Positions 48,101 through 58,600 are shown, numbered from the stretch's first letter. The stretch is DNA of 64,000 bases from Schistosoma mansoni (GCF_000237925.1 NC_031502.1:4856458-4920457); one strand, 5' to 3'. A program made the numbers and translations. The notes: generated from the sequence alone by a model not told the origin.

Positions 48101-50151
48101 CAGTTGAATGATTAGGAGTTCGCCCTGACACCTGCAGGTGCGAGTCCAATCATAGAGTTGTGAGTGTGCACTAATGTAAAGCGTTATACAATGATAGAAC
48201 AGCCATCCACAGATCTTTGGTTTTCAAAAGTATTTCAACTGAAATCAATTTGTGACGAGTACAACCCACAAATTAAACCAACCTCCATAAAATCACTTCA
48301 ACTTAACTTCCAGAACCATAACATTCCAATGGAGTCATTGAAATCTCTTTGATTTAATTATATATCACCATCAGAACAGGATGATACGTTTGTCAATAGA
48401 TTTACCCATTATGCTATCTATCAGACTGTGAATCTACGATAGTCTACAAGAATAATGACAGATTTTCCGTTAGGTTTTTTTTATCAAGATGGATGCTAAA
48501 ACCATTTATCTATTTAGGCTTTTCGAACTAAGTTCCTTAATTCAATTTCCGAAAATGATGAAGGGACCTTTGTGGAGATCGATCTCAGTTGAGGTACCCC
48601 TGAAAATTTGAAGGCACAAGATAGCTGAATGGGAGGAAGAGGAAATAGCTAGAAAGAAACTATGGGGAGACAGCTGTTCACCGCGCCCCCGATTCCAAGG
48701 GTACATCAACTGAAATCGTTAAGCGATGGATACAACCTACAAATCTTCAAACTAATCAAATATTACTTGTTTACTTTTCAAAGCTCTTCGGAGTATCTTT
48801 TATATTGAATGCATTCAATGAGCTTAAATTGTTTTCAAATGTTAACCAAAAGCTAAGAATATCATTTGAAAGCGACTTTGTGTATGTTTGGATTTCTAAC
48901 TGATTCATCATTTGTCTGGTATTTACATGGTAATTCATTAAAATTCCATCAGATCCATCTGTCACCGTAAAAGCTTGCTGCTCCAAATTAAAACGGGTAA
49001 ATATTTCACCGATTTGGTGTAGATTTTGATCATCAAGTTCAGCATGAAAATTGAGCACCGTGATCTGATGAGAGGTGAGAAAATAGAAGTAAACAAACAA
49101 TAACCTATTTACAACAGCTTGTAACAACGAAGTTTACCATATTTTAACTGCCCCTGAATCATTTGGCACATTTAATGTGGCAACAACATACTATCCTTCT
49201 TCTTAATGTTAATATGCATATACATAAACCTCGATCGGGATCAAACAAATGAGCAACTGCACCATGTGGTAATGATACTTTCAAGGAATAATCGGTTAAC
49301 AATAAAAACACAAGTTTCAATAACGATCCTTATGTTTTTACTATGTTGATAAGATGAATAGGTGCTGAATTACAAACGCCGCATATATTTAGTGTTTATT
49401 TAACGAACAGTTGTTAATACAATTATTAATCTCACCCTCCACCTCATCCGTCCGTCTAAAATAACTTGTGAAATTGCCTTTTCTTCGGTAAACAATGTTT
49501 AATTGTACCCACATCAATGGTAGAAGTTTTATTATCACTAATCTTTACATTGCTTTAGTCTGTTTCTACCAACTAATAACTACTTCTTATTCATCTGCGT
49601 GCATGATTACCACACACAGTTTGTTCATGTAGATTGATTACAAATAAAAACCTACTCGCAAGAGGCGTGTGACTGGCCCTAACCAAATATTATCTGGGCT
49701 TGATGGTCATGCGCCAGTGTTACCAACACCATCCTCCTAATCCAGTTTATTTTTCAGATAACTGCGGACGAATCCACTTTCGACGTGGTTAACTTCGAAG
49801 TCAAGATCACTCTTATGCCTCTAATGGGACGCAAGAACACCATTTTGATCACGACCATATCCCACCTTTTTATTTCTAAGACCAATTATCTGTCACCTAT
49901 CTTTGACTTCTCCCATATGTGCCACCAGTGCTCATGATCCGAGTTTACGAAATGCCGTCCCGGGTATCTTGAAACTAAATCGAAGTGAAATGAGTTTTGA
50001 ATACCTACGCTTTAATGATCAAAAATTAACTCCTTCAACCATTGATTGATATAATTACTAATATGGAGTAGGTAGTTCGTCACCTGAAGTATTTATCTTT
50101 GAATCAACGTGTCGTAGGCTACAATTCCCATGCCCGTTGCTTCAACCGGGC

Positions 50152-50212
<61 letters not shown>

Positions 50213-51254
50213 CATGCCCTCAATACAACTACTGCAACCTCAAAGTCAAGTACATATTTATTTTATTTATTTGAATACATAAATATTGGTACAAAGAGGC
50301 ATCAGATATATATGCACCACACAAAATGTTTTCATTCCATTTAATTGTGTGAGGGCTATGATACTGCCCGGGTGCCCAGACCGAAGCGGGTGGTTATCTT
50401 AAGGGGCCACACCCCGAGCCTTTGACCTAAAGATCTGGCTCACAAGGCAGTGGAGCATCGTAAGGAGATGCAGTCCCATGGTAGCCAGTGACCAATGATT
50501 GGTTCACACGCCATTTGTTCCCTCAGGATAATGGAGCCCATGTGCACCATTGGTTTGGAATCAGGGTTTTCCAACTCCTCTAGGTGGACTTTCCGTGTCC
50601 ACCAACCTGGTTAAAGCGCCGGACATTCGCTTTTCGTCCTCTAAATTTCGCAGACATCACCGCCACCATGAGAAGGTAGTGAGTAGGACCTCCGTGGCAG
50701 AGGCTGTATACGCGTGGTCGTGTGAGGGTATTTCGAGAGGGAGGCAGGGCCCTTCCCACTCTCGGCCGTACCAGGGCATTTGGGGACCATACACATACAT
50801 CTATACTTTGTAAATAAATTGAACAAAAGTCAAACTTTTCAGAGTCCCATTCATCTTAAATAAATAAACAATCGCTAAACAATGTTATTCCATTCTAAAC
50901 ACATCAACAAGTTACAAAAAACTGTAATAAACGCATCTGACTCGAATCATCAAATGAAATTCTGCCAAACATATACACAAGCAAACAGATGATACTTACT
51001 GGTACAGTTATTTCAATTTTACGAGAGCTTAACATTTGAATCTCATCATAAGGCAATGAAGCATGATATGGTGCAGTAGTTTTCCACCATAAAGGTACTC
51101 CAATTAAAATTGTAATCAATAGATAAAATATTGAAATCATAATAGTCTTGCATTTTTCTTCCGACGTTGCTTGATATGCTTGCAATTCTGGATAGCTGTC
51201 AAGAAATGTTTTGGACTGAGATGACTTGTGTGAATTGAGCATCATCATTGTCAT
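38794..51254 (-). CDS. PIGS: PIG-S, subunit of the GPI transamidase complex (six exons found)
   Basis: PIG-S is an ER-membrane subunit of the complex that attaches GPI anchors to proteins. Exons on the minus strand: 51254-51000, 49064-48775, 46112-45821, 44131-43812, 40313-39833, 39114-38794. Phases agree at every junction and give about 653 residues (human 555), so linker regions are longer. Marks of the family in order: an N-terminal membrane segment followed by GVPLWWKTTAPYHASLPY (human GLPLWWKTTETYRASLPY), FVQVDFYSQ (human FSVDSQ), PQWGGLIS (human PRWGGIMVYN), IRDDVAHEVY (human IKDDVASEVY) and FFDHSLLGLLYFE (human FFDPSLLHLLYFP). The C-terminal transmembrane exon was not located. Introns hold several repeats. 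Confidence 0.9.
39833..40313 (-). CDS. PIGS: PIG-S exon 5: central luminal region
   Basis: 481 nt; acceptor TTTCTAG with a split Ser codon, donor GTTAGT. Encodes LINYLESFLGPPQ (human HVINPVESRLGSS), HLILLL and ITDYALVPQWGGLISID. Confidence 0.9.
41365..41660 (+). repeat. Dispersed repeat R (copy 3, diverged)
   Basis: GTGTACCACTGGTTTGGAGTC and later AATTTGAGAGGGAGAGAGAC parallel GTGCACCATTGGTTTGGAATC and ATTTCGAGAGGGAGGCAGGG in copy 1. It lies in a PIG-S intron. Confidence 0.5.
42440..43210 (-). mobile_element. Penelope-like element fragment with GIY-YIG endonuclease part
   Basis: On the minus strand a decayed frame reads LPYCHGISELQGVLKQHRIK, VYKLGFVDSDAFYITESSR and QVDVKNIKIIEKSFS, the RT end and GIY-YIG endonuclease of Penelope-like elements. 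The GIY and YIG triads are degraded. The second copy at 51600-52620 shares its 3' sequence. It lies in the PIG-S intron between exons 4 and 5. Confidence 0.7.
43812..44131 (-). CDS. PIGS: PIG-S exon 4
   Basis: 320 nt; acceptor CCATTTAG, donor GTAAGT, ending in phase 2. Encodes YDVTVTVLTLDD (human YEITFSLLNPDP) and AFKSWSPFVQVDFYSQ (human LGAAGNFSVDSQ). Confidence 0.88.
44578..44690 (-). repeat. SINE family B, 3' part with decayed hammerhead
   Basis: On the minus strand AGGACGAAACGGCCGTCAAG keeps GGAC-GAAAC, the GGCC stem and the GTC triplet, followed by the family tail GTGCTTCCAAG and CCATGGTGGTCTAG. The CTGANGA box is degraded. Confidence 0.75.
45378..45560 (-). repeat. SINE family B copy without readable ribozyme core
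   Basis: On the minus strand, GTGGGTTTGATTCCCGATGA is the B-box region and CCAGTGTTTCCTGATCTGAG the tail. The hammerhead segment between them has decayed. It lies in the PIG-S intron between exons 3 and 4. Confidence 0.65.
45821..46112 (-). CDS. PIGS: PIG-S exon 3
   Basis: 292 nt; acceptor GTTTACAG, donor GTAAGT. It completes a split Asn codon and ends in phase 0. Encodes a segment with LDNVLIQTNHLM. Assignment rests on phases and position more than on strong sequence identity. Confidence 0.75.
46113..48774. other. PIG-S intron 2
   Basis: Mostly AT-rich. At about 48090-48160 there is a tRNA-like stretch with GGTGCGAGTCC resembling a B box, perhaps a SINE head. No other feature was seen. Confidence 0.4.
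48775..49064 (-). CDS. PIGS: PIG-S exon 2
   Basis: 290 nt; acceptor CTCATCAG, donor GTAAAC, ending in phase 2. It follows the exon-1 end EITVP with ITVLNF, completing the first luminal strand (human LRLMVPVTVVF). The rest is poorly conserved. Confidence 0.78.
50153..50207. repeat. (AT)n microsatellite
   Basis: About 55 nt of pure AT dinucleotides in PIG-S intron 1. Confidence 0.95.
50345..50830 (+). repeat. Dispersed repeat R (copy 1, best preserved)
   Basis: GC-richer than its surroundings; starts near GCCCGGGTGCCCAGACCG and runs to TTGGGGACC and a (AC/AT)-rich tail. It has an open frame of 87 codons, but this is shared with the other copies and reflects the repeat. It lies in PIG-S intron 1. 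Confidence 0.7.
51000..51254 (-). CDS. PIGS: PIG-S exon 1: N-terminal cytosolic tail and first transmembrane segment
   Basis: From ATG 51254 (51248 is also possible) it encodes a Ser-rich tail, the hydrophobic segment IMISIFYLLITILIGV, and then PLWWKTTAPYHASLPYDEI. It ends EITVP at donor GTAAGT. TTTTACAG at about 51265 could be an acceptor, so a further upstream exon is not excluded. Confidence 0.88.
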
Positions 51255-51599
51255 AAACAATCCTGTAAAATATGAAGTACACAGAAGAATATTGAGACGA
51301 AGTGTGACAAACACAGCTAGATATAGAATTGTGTGTGTGTGAATTCTGCATTAGATATGAAAGTTAATTGCACAACTCACACTAAGTGTTCGTACGTTTA
51401 CATAGATCATTAGTTAAACATTCGCCTCCTCGATAAATAGATCAGAATTTTGAACTTTTATTCACTTATAATATAGAAATAGTCACATATTTGTAATGCC
51501 CCAATGAATAGAAAATCGAAAATCCCAAGTTGCTACCTCCAGAGAATGTACAAACAACCATGCCTCACATGGTATAGGAGAAATAAATATTTGGTACAA

Positions 51600-52620
51600 T
51601 CTAAACACGTCTGATCATGTTGACTTTACGTCATTTCGGTCAAGATGATTCTGTGAGACTTACTATGTATCTGTGTGTGTTACTGGTGTGAGCGGATAGA
51701 TAGACATCAATAAGGCAAAACCTAGCAGAGCGATCTCAATAGAATTAAATATGGTTGCTCAGATAGTTAGAACTTCAAATCCACTGAGCACAGTAGGATT
51801 CAGTAATATTTAAAAGGCTTTAGACACTCGTCTTTCTTTAGTTAGAGAATCGTTCCCGAGTTATTTTGATGTATTTCAGTATCGATTTGATAATTGTTGA
51901 AAATACCACGCACTGCTCTATTACTGAGTGGATCCGGGAAATTTACATTTCTGCACTTTCACTAGGTCTTTTCGTGTTTAGATGTTCGAAAACTTAACGA
52001 GAACACTCCTCTATACGGGTATCAGGAGGTATCAACTCAACTTAATCCGTAGGCCCAATTATGTGTTGAGGTGAGAGGGTTATTTTCCTTTATTCGAACT
52101 AAAACATTCAGAAGAATGTTGGCTGCTTTATAAACTTTCATTAATCGTAATTTTGAGATCCGTTCCAATTCTTCTGTCCTACGGTAGCGGTAAGGTAAAA
52201 CTACTGTAACAACCTATGACATTTTATTACATTTCTTATTCAACAAATCACCCTGTCTTAACAAATATTCATAGGAAAGTTACTGTGCTCCAAGATCGTC
52301 ATTGTATTCGTCTTCTAATTTAAAAACTTTGGTAATTCTACTGAATGAATTTAAAGCCTGAAAAATTCTTCCACTAAATAATATGCGCTGTTGAACTCAA
52401 CATACTGATTTGAACGTGTCGGTTTACGGTAGATGACCACATCTAGAATTTTATTTAAATTTCCTTTGAGTGAGCAATCTAACAATGACACCTCATTGAG
52501 TCCGTTTTCATTTACCAAAGTGGATAAAAATGTGATTCTATATGGAACATGAATAAGAAAGCGACAAATAGTAACATAAGCGGGACTCATGTTCACTTCG
52601 TTTTTACCTATAAAGTTCAT
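51600..52620 (-). mobile_element. Penelope-like element, RT end plus 3' region
   Basis: An open stretch at 52620-52351 holds ILDVVIYRKPTRSNQYVEFN, the reverse-transcriptase signature of Penelope-like elements (family form ...YRKPT...Y...NS). It is followed toward lower coordinates by sequence shared with 42440-43210. 5'-truncated and decayed. Located between PIG-S and FTSJ1. Confidence 0.75.
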
Positions 52621-52768
52621 CTTTGAATGTAAATAAGGTCGAATTGAAGCACAGTTGAAGGAATAAACTGATGCTTGAATGACTCTAGATAGCCAACAAC
52701 GAAATAACCAGAACCTTTATTAATAAAGTTGTAAACACCATATCCATTGGACACCAGTGTCTACTCGG

Positions 52769-52930
52769 ATTCAGTAGCTCAGCGAATAACGCGCTCATGT
52801 TTGAAGTGAAAAATTACTGGGGCTTGTTTCTTAATGTCAATATCAACAATAAGATGCAGACACATTCAACCGACGAGTCTGAAACGGGAGGAGATCAGTC
52901 TCCCGGATCCTGTTGTTAGTCACAGCCCAT
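52769..52930 (+). repeat. SINE family A copy, decayed hammerhead
   Basis: The head CAGTAGCTCAGCGAATAACG is close to the A-box region. The core keeps the CGACGAG side, but stem II and GAAAC are rebuilt (CGGGAGGAGATC). The tail TCCCGGATCCTGTTGTTAG is diverged. Confidence 0.65.
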
Positions 52931-53751
52931 CTATTTTGCGAACTCTCATTAGATCTCATAACATAGAAACTAATGAAGACAAAATAATCGTGTGAGTATT
53001 CAAATTCCTAAAATCAGATTAAGACGCAAACCTATTCTCACAGTAAAAATCAAAATAAAACGTTTTATCAGGAATCGATGTCAGCTACAGAAAATTAGTC
53101 AAAACCATGATGGGAATCTACTCGTTTCCATAAACATTAAGTAATAACAAACAATCATTCGGCCATTCATTCATAAGTAGTTCCGATATGAATTTTGCGA
53201 AATTCTAGAGGTGTGAAACTAATCAAATCCGGTGGGAAACACTTACTCATGGAATTGACCTCAGTAATAAATTTCGATCACTGAATCTTGTATTCGCACA
53301 GATACCAGGTGATTCTGAGTATTTAGGACTGGTCAGAAGTTTTAACCAGAGACGAGTTTATATGTGCTTTCTGATTTTCATAGTACTATTACTGAAATCA
53401 GTTCCTGGTGAATAGTAATTTTGGGGAATTATCCACTAATGTGGAATCCTTATACAACTATCCTATATATTTGTTGAACAGATATATTCATAGGGATATG
53501 GTTAAATGATGTCGACAATCAAATTTCAACCATTAAGCCAAAAATCGGAATAAATCTTCATTTACCTAGGGTTTGAAAAGTCAGGTATTTTCCCTTACCT
53601 GCGTATAAAACGTGTAGTTCAAAGCTTGATAAATCAATGTTTAGTTAATGAATCCGATTAATAGTTTTTTTAATTATTGGTGAAATAATAAACAACAATC
53701 ACAACATATAGCAGTACCAGAGGAAAGAAATGAGAGGATAAATTTACTATA

Positions 53752-53757
53752 TTTATT
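53752..53757 (-). terminator. Polyadenylation signal of FTSJ1
   Basis: AATAAA on the minus strand, 42 nt after the FTSJ1 stop codon. Confidence 0.6.
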
Positions 53758-53798
53758 TGTTTATGGAATAAAACAGTTTTGTCTATAAAAAGCAAACA

Positions 53799-54092
53799 TC
53801 ATAAATTATCTTCTCTTGAATCGAAAGACAACTTTTCCATAAGTTTTGTAAATCTAGAAATATCATCATTGTCATCAATTTCATTGTTCTTTTCCAAAGA
53901 TTGAAATTTCGAAGTATTTGATTGATTTAAACGACTGAACCGGCAAACTTCGGAATAAGCAGGATCCACAGGAACTTGTACTGGTGGCTTGACTATATGA
54001 TCAGGAGCTAAAGTATACGTGACATCTGGGTCGAAACCTCTTAGATCTCCACACGCTATGAATGGTAATAGAGCTTGTTGAGAAGAATTAAC
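53799..54092 (-). CDS. FTSJ1: FTSJ1 exon 5 and stop
   Basis: Acceptor TTGTTAG. Encodes [20 protein letters not shown] (human IVPFVTCGDLSSYDSD), [11 protein letters not shown] (human PPTQPPISPPY), and then a charged tail. Stop TGA at 53801-53799. Confidence 0.93.
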   Translation of the reverse strand, partial: VNSSQQALLPFIACGDLRGFDPDVTYTLAPDHIVKPPVQVPVDPAYSEVCRFSRLNQSNTSKFQSLEKNNEIDDNDDISRFTKLMEKLSFDSREDNL

Positions 54093-57000
54093 CTAACAAA
54101 CAAACAAAAACGTCCGAAAATTACTATGGCTTAACTGCATATTCAATTTCTGAATGAGAGTATCAACCAAAATAATAAGGTCATCTTATTCTCGTGACCA
54201 ATTAGTTACTTAATCATTCAATAGGAAAATTATTGCAACACAGGAACAGACGTTTAGATTGACGGGCTGAAAGAATAATGTTTAAATGGATTTTGCTACT
54301 TGACTTTTAACGGATTATGTTGAGCTCATCATTCCTACGGCAGTCATCGATAACGAAGTATTTTTACATGGCGGCCTGTTTAAACATCTGGGCTACCTGT
54401 TCCTGTCATCTAGATATTTCAACAAGTTATCTAATTTCGTGCGTTTCTGAAAAGTGTAAGACCTTTCGCTGTAAAGGTTACAGAAGGCTTAATCAGAGAT
54501 ATCGTGGTTGCTGGCAATATGCAGCGAGAAGAATGTACATTATCCAGATGTCGATTGACTGGGCTGCTAACTTCTAACTGGCGATCACTCAATATTTATC
54601 GTCAGGAAGGACGAAGAAAAAAGAAACCGAAACTTATTGAAGTACTTTGTGCTGAGAATTCTATATTGTACCAAAAATATATTGAATAAAGCTAATAATA
54701 ATTTTAAAAAAAATAAAAAAATAATAATATTTTCATATATTTTTATACATCCGTGCTCAAAATCTCATACTTGAAAATAGGAATCACCAATAGCTGACCA
54801 CAACCACTACACAAGTTCAAAAATATGATAAAAAGTATACATAACTATGAACAGAACATGTGAACGAAACATTTTCTAGGCATTTCGCATGACAAACTGA
54901 ATATTGAAGGCATAACATGCTAACATACGTCTTCAAAGTTGTCCTTGTCGTACCATAATAATAACAAATTATCGTTGCTTGAGTGATTCTCACAAGGTGT
55001 GGATGGTTTCAAATCTGTCCGTAAACGAGGACCCATAAATCCACGACATATAACAAACGACTCTAAACTAGAGTTCCGACTAGCTCTTGGTTTTGCAAAA
55101 CTAACTTCACCTGAAAATAAACATCGAAGTTGGGAACCCAGTAAACCAGAATCTCGCCCACGAAAAACCTTGGCAACAAATGTACCACCTAGCTCAAGAA
55201 CTCTTGAACAGATAGTTACAGCAGCTAAGATAAGATGCGACTGAACATACTCGTCCAAATCATGTAGACCTGTCACTACAAAACAATAAGAAAAATGTTA
55301 GCAATATCGTTAATACGTGGAGTATGGATTTTAAGAATAAAGCACACTACTCAATAAAAATTGGTGGTAGAACAGAAAGAGTCAATAAAATAAATCTAGT
55401 ACAAAATGTTATTTTTATACCAAAAGCTTGAACGCACATAACGCATTTAGAAATAGGAAACTATTAACATGAAAAGCCCAAATTCACTTACCATCTGGAG
55501 CACCATCACAAACAACAAGTTGAGCTAATTTACCGTCAAAATGTTTGATAATCTGTTGAGCCGTATCCTGACTAGTAATATCGCCTTGAATTTGAATGAC
55601 TCCTGGTATTGGAGCCATAGCCTGTAAATCCACGGCAACGATTTTCACCTTCATTAAGAAATATCAATAATGAAACTTCAAAATGTATGTAGTACAGATT
55701 TTTGGTCCTCCGGGGATTTCGATTCCCATAAGCGTTTTGATAATACTTGTGACCAGCTACCAGGTGCAGCACACAAATCAACCACTCGTTCTAAAGGAGT
55801 ATTTTCTGAAAAAGTGAGGAAGCGAAATAAACAGCAATTGAAGCTCTGATCTTTAGTTCGAAAAAGTTTCCGATTTACAAACTAATCTATAAAAAAACTT
55901 ATTGTTAGTTGACAAAATCTCAGGTAAATACACCATATTCTTGAGTTCTAATTGTTAAGACTATCTGAAACCACCACGATATGCAGAATTCATTAAAAGC
56001 ATTAGAGTATTTCAATCGACCTGACATTTAATAACCTAATGGTACGAACGCTTTCCATCCACAACTTTGCCAGCTCTGAGATTGCACTAGTAGAATACTA
56101 TATCAAATTTAACTATGTTTTAGTCAGTCAAATGCTATGATGATGTGAGAGTGAATTTTTCAACGAAAACCTTAAACTAATGATATATTTCATTATTCAT
56201 TAGCTAAGAAGTAAAACTAACATTAAGAATGTGTATGACATTGTCAGCACCAACCAGTTATATTTAGCTGTTGTGTCCCGATAAGAATAGTGAATGGTAA
56301 CTTTGAGATCCATTCATGGACCAATACTATGCATATATTTTTTCTATCGTATGATTGCTAAATAACTAAACTATTCATATTCACATCCCCCTTATTATGA
56401 GCTTTGTTTTAACCTGTAGAATATTGTTATAAGATTTATTATTCTTGAATTATGTCCTGTCTATCATTTACTATCTCCTTTATTCACAGCCACACCTAGC
56501 TGAATCTTTTACAAGTGTTGTTTCCTATTTTATGATACGATATGGTCTGTTTGGTTGGTATATAAACTGAGTATGTTTGAAATATGATTCATACCCCCTA
56601 TTCACAGCCACATTTGGCCAAATCTTGTACAAACGTTATTTTCTATTTTATGGTTCGATGTGGTCTGTATGATCGGTATATAAACCAACTATGTTTGAGA
56701 ATAATTATTCATATTGCAGAGGTTGTTATTGGTGTTCTGGACTTAACTGGCTGGGCTAGGCAGAAAGCAGGATCGACAAGTACTCTAGACTGCTTGTACG
56801 GGTTTCGTGTGCCATTGGTTGAATCGATAATTCGCTGCTCTCTGATTGACGGTACTATCACGTTATACATTAACAGGGCATCCAGGCGGCCACAAGATAT
56901 AACAGTAGCTGACGAACCGTTGGAATAGTACATAAAAATCTATGGTGACCAAACTCAAACTTATATGTAAACCATTTCAAACGCTTCTTTATTTGCCTTA

Positions 57001-57744
57001 CCAGCTTACATTACCATTAATGATCAGACATCATAGCATCTTTGTCGCGGTGGTCAGGTTTGCTTATTATGACGAAACAATCGAGTTATATTGCCTATAT
57101 CACTTGTTTCTTCTCATTTTGCTAGTAGACAAATCCGCTGGGAAGTGGGCTAACGGAAAGCAGTGAATTTCATGTGCACGAAAAAATTCTAATTACTAGC
57201 CCTATTCAAATTGCGGTGGCAACAGTTTTTCCCAGACAACCGGCGACACTGCTTCCAAATAAGCAGTAGGAGTTAAAACAGATTGCTAGTGAAATAAGCG
57301 CATAATCTTAGCCCCCATAATTCTCCTTTCTTACAGTGTAGTTTTAAACACGTGAACTAACCTTAAGAAAGTCGGAACAACTATCCACAAAACAGTCGTG
57401 TTAGAACCACTTAAAACAATTATCCTTTAGGTTACTTAATGAAGTTCACAAGTGGATAACGTCAGTATTCACATCACTGCTTCATTAGAATAATCAAAAC
57501 GAATTCTTCCGTGACTTCAATCACTTTGTCTATCAATCTGTGAGCTCCTGTTAAAAAATTTGGTATAACTCGAGTAATATATTTCATTTTGCCTGTAAAG
57601 CTAAACCACCACACACTTACCAGTAGAAAAAATTCCATACTCATCATCAATCTGTAGCAGCTTATAGGCGCTACGTGCTCTCCAACCCTCTTCTTTAGCT
57701 AATCTATAGTAAATATCACGCTTATCACGTGAAGATTTCCCCAT
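53799..57744 (-). CDS. FTSJ1: FTSJ1/TRM7 tRNA 2'-O-methyltransferase, complete, five exons
   Basis: FTSJ1 (yeast Trm7) uses S-adenosylmethionine to methylate the 2'-OH of anticodon-loop bases 32 and 34 of certain tRNAs. Exons on the minus strand: 57744-57621, 55805-55696, 55648-55492, 55275-54929, 54092-53799. They total 1032 nt, giving 343 residues (human 329). Phases agree throughout. [20 protein letters not shown] matches human [20 protein letters not shown]. The SAM site is [13 protein letters not shown] (about 48-60). The RrmJ-type catalytic tetrad is complete: K28, D126 (VVCDGAPD), K166 (FVAKVFRG) and E202 (SSLESF). The second intron is only 47 nt. The acidic C-terminal tail is lineage-specific. 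Confidence 0.95.
54365..54692 (+). repeat. Dispersed repeat, copy 2 (first copy at 7850-8230)
   Basis: Shares ATGGCGGCCTGTTTAAACAT, AATCAGAGATATCGTGGTTG and AATATTTATCGTCAGGA with the first copy and ends near AATAAAGCT plus an A-rich tract, like a retrotransposed 3' end. It lies in FTSJ1 intron 4. Confidence 0.6.
54929..55275 (-). CDS. FTSJ1: FTSJ1 exon 4: catalytic core
   Basis: Acceptor TTTTGTAG, donor GTATGT. Encodes [36 protein letters not shown] and [19 protein letters not shown], each closely matching human FTSJ1. Confidence 0.95.
55492..55648 (-). CDS. FTSJ1: FTSJ1 exon 3
   Basis: Encodes [20 protein letters not shown] and LVVCDGAPD; human [18 protein letters not shown] and LVVCDGAPD. 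Donor GTAAGT after one base of the Val codon. Confidence 0.95.
55696..55805 (-). CDS. FTSJ1: FTSJ1 exon 2: SAM-binding motif
   Basis: Acceptor TTTTCAG, donor GTACTA of a 47-nt intron. Encodes [21 protein letters not shown] continuous reading through the intron hits a stop, so the intron is needed. Confidence 0.92.
55806..57620. other. FTSJ1 intron 1 with repeat-like insert
   Basis: It contains a tandem pair of about 118-bp units with TATA-like boxes (56470-56720), followed by GC-richer repeat-like sequence to about 56935. The rest is AT-rich. Confidence 0.5.
56470..56720 (+). repeat. Tandem duplication, period 118 bp, each unit with GGTATATAAAC
   Basis: CACAGCCAC recurs at 56485 and 56603. 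Each unit ends in TTTTATG, GATAT/GATGTGGTCTGT, GGTATATAAAC and TATGTTTGA. The identity of the units is about 80 percent by eye. This resembles a promoter-bearing end of a retroelement. Confidence 0.65.
57621..57744 (-). CDS. FTSJ1: FTSJ1 exon 1 and start codon
   Basis: ATG at 57744-57742, then [20 protein letters not shown] and [19 protein letters not shown]28 is the first member of the catalytic tetrad. Donor GTAAGT. Confidence 0.95.
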
Positions 57745-58590
57745 TACTGATGGCTTCTCTGAAACGGGTAAAATTAAAATTACACATTGAGTTTTGGGGG
57801 AAAAATCTAAGTAATCTGGTATTCAATTAACATTATAAACTAGGATCGATTGACAGAACAAGAACTTATGATTAGTCTCCTTAGTACGATAAATGAAACT
57901 AAAATATGAGCAGTAGTTGTATCATAATAAAACGAACACTTCAATATTGCCATTAAATTGGTGGATATAGTAAATAAGTATCATAAGAATTTTTACATAA
58001 AACCAGAGCACCAAGGCTAGGAGACTCTTCTCTATTTTATTTTGTGTATGTGTAGTTGTACCCAGGCTTTTCAGTCTGAGATCACTGAATGAATTTTGAC
58101 AGTAACACTTCTGTAACTGGTACTTACGCGACTCGTTAGCTATGAGACCCTTCCAAAGAGGGTAAAATTCAGATGGTTCTAGTTGAAAACTTGTAGTCAG
58201 CAACTGCCGTAAAAAAAATATGAGGTGATTCTTCTTGAACTAACCAAGTGATGGCGATACATTTTGAGGAAACGTTGAAAGTCTTCAGTATAGCTACCTA
58301 CTAACTAAGTACTGGAGCAATTTCGAGCCTAAAACATGTGAAAATGCGTAAAACATGACGAATCAAAAACGAAGAAGAGCAGATGACAATATCCAGATAG
58401 GTTGTTCTCGGATGATTTTTCGGTTATTGAGGAGCAATATTAGTTTAATTGACTGGAGTGTTAGTCTCGGAGTTCTAACTGATGGCAGTCACTGACAACC
58501 AGGCAATATAGACATTTTCTCACTGAGTAGTCAACGCTTGGAACCTACTGACAGAAGTGGTTGTTATGTGTTGCGGTCGCCCTAGTCTGA
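57745..58590. other. Region upstream of FTSJ1
   Basis: Would hold the FTSJ1 promoter. No TATA box, spliced-leader site or other signal could be assigned with confidence. Confidence 0.4.
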
Positions 58591-58600
58591 TTGACAGAGC

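Noticed and set aside
50550-50813. 87-codon open frame taken as a gene
   Set aside because: It lies within dispersed repeat R, and diverged copies elsewhere do not keep it as a protein.
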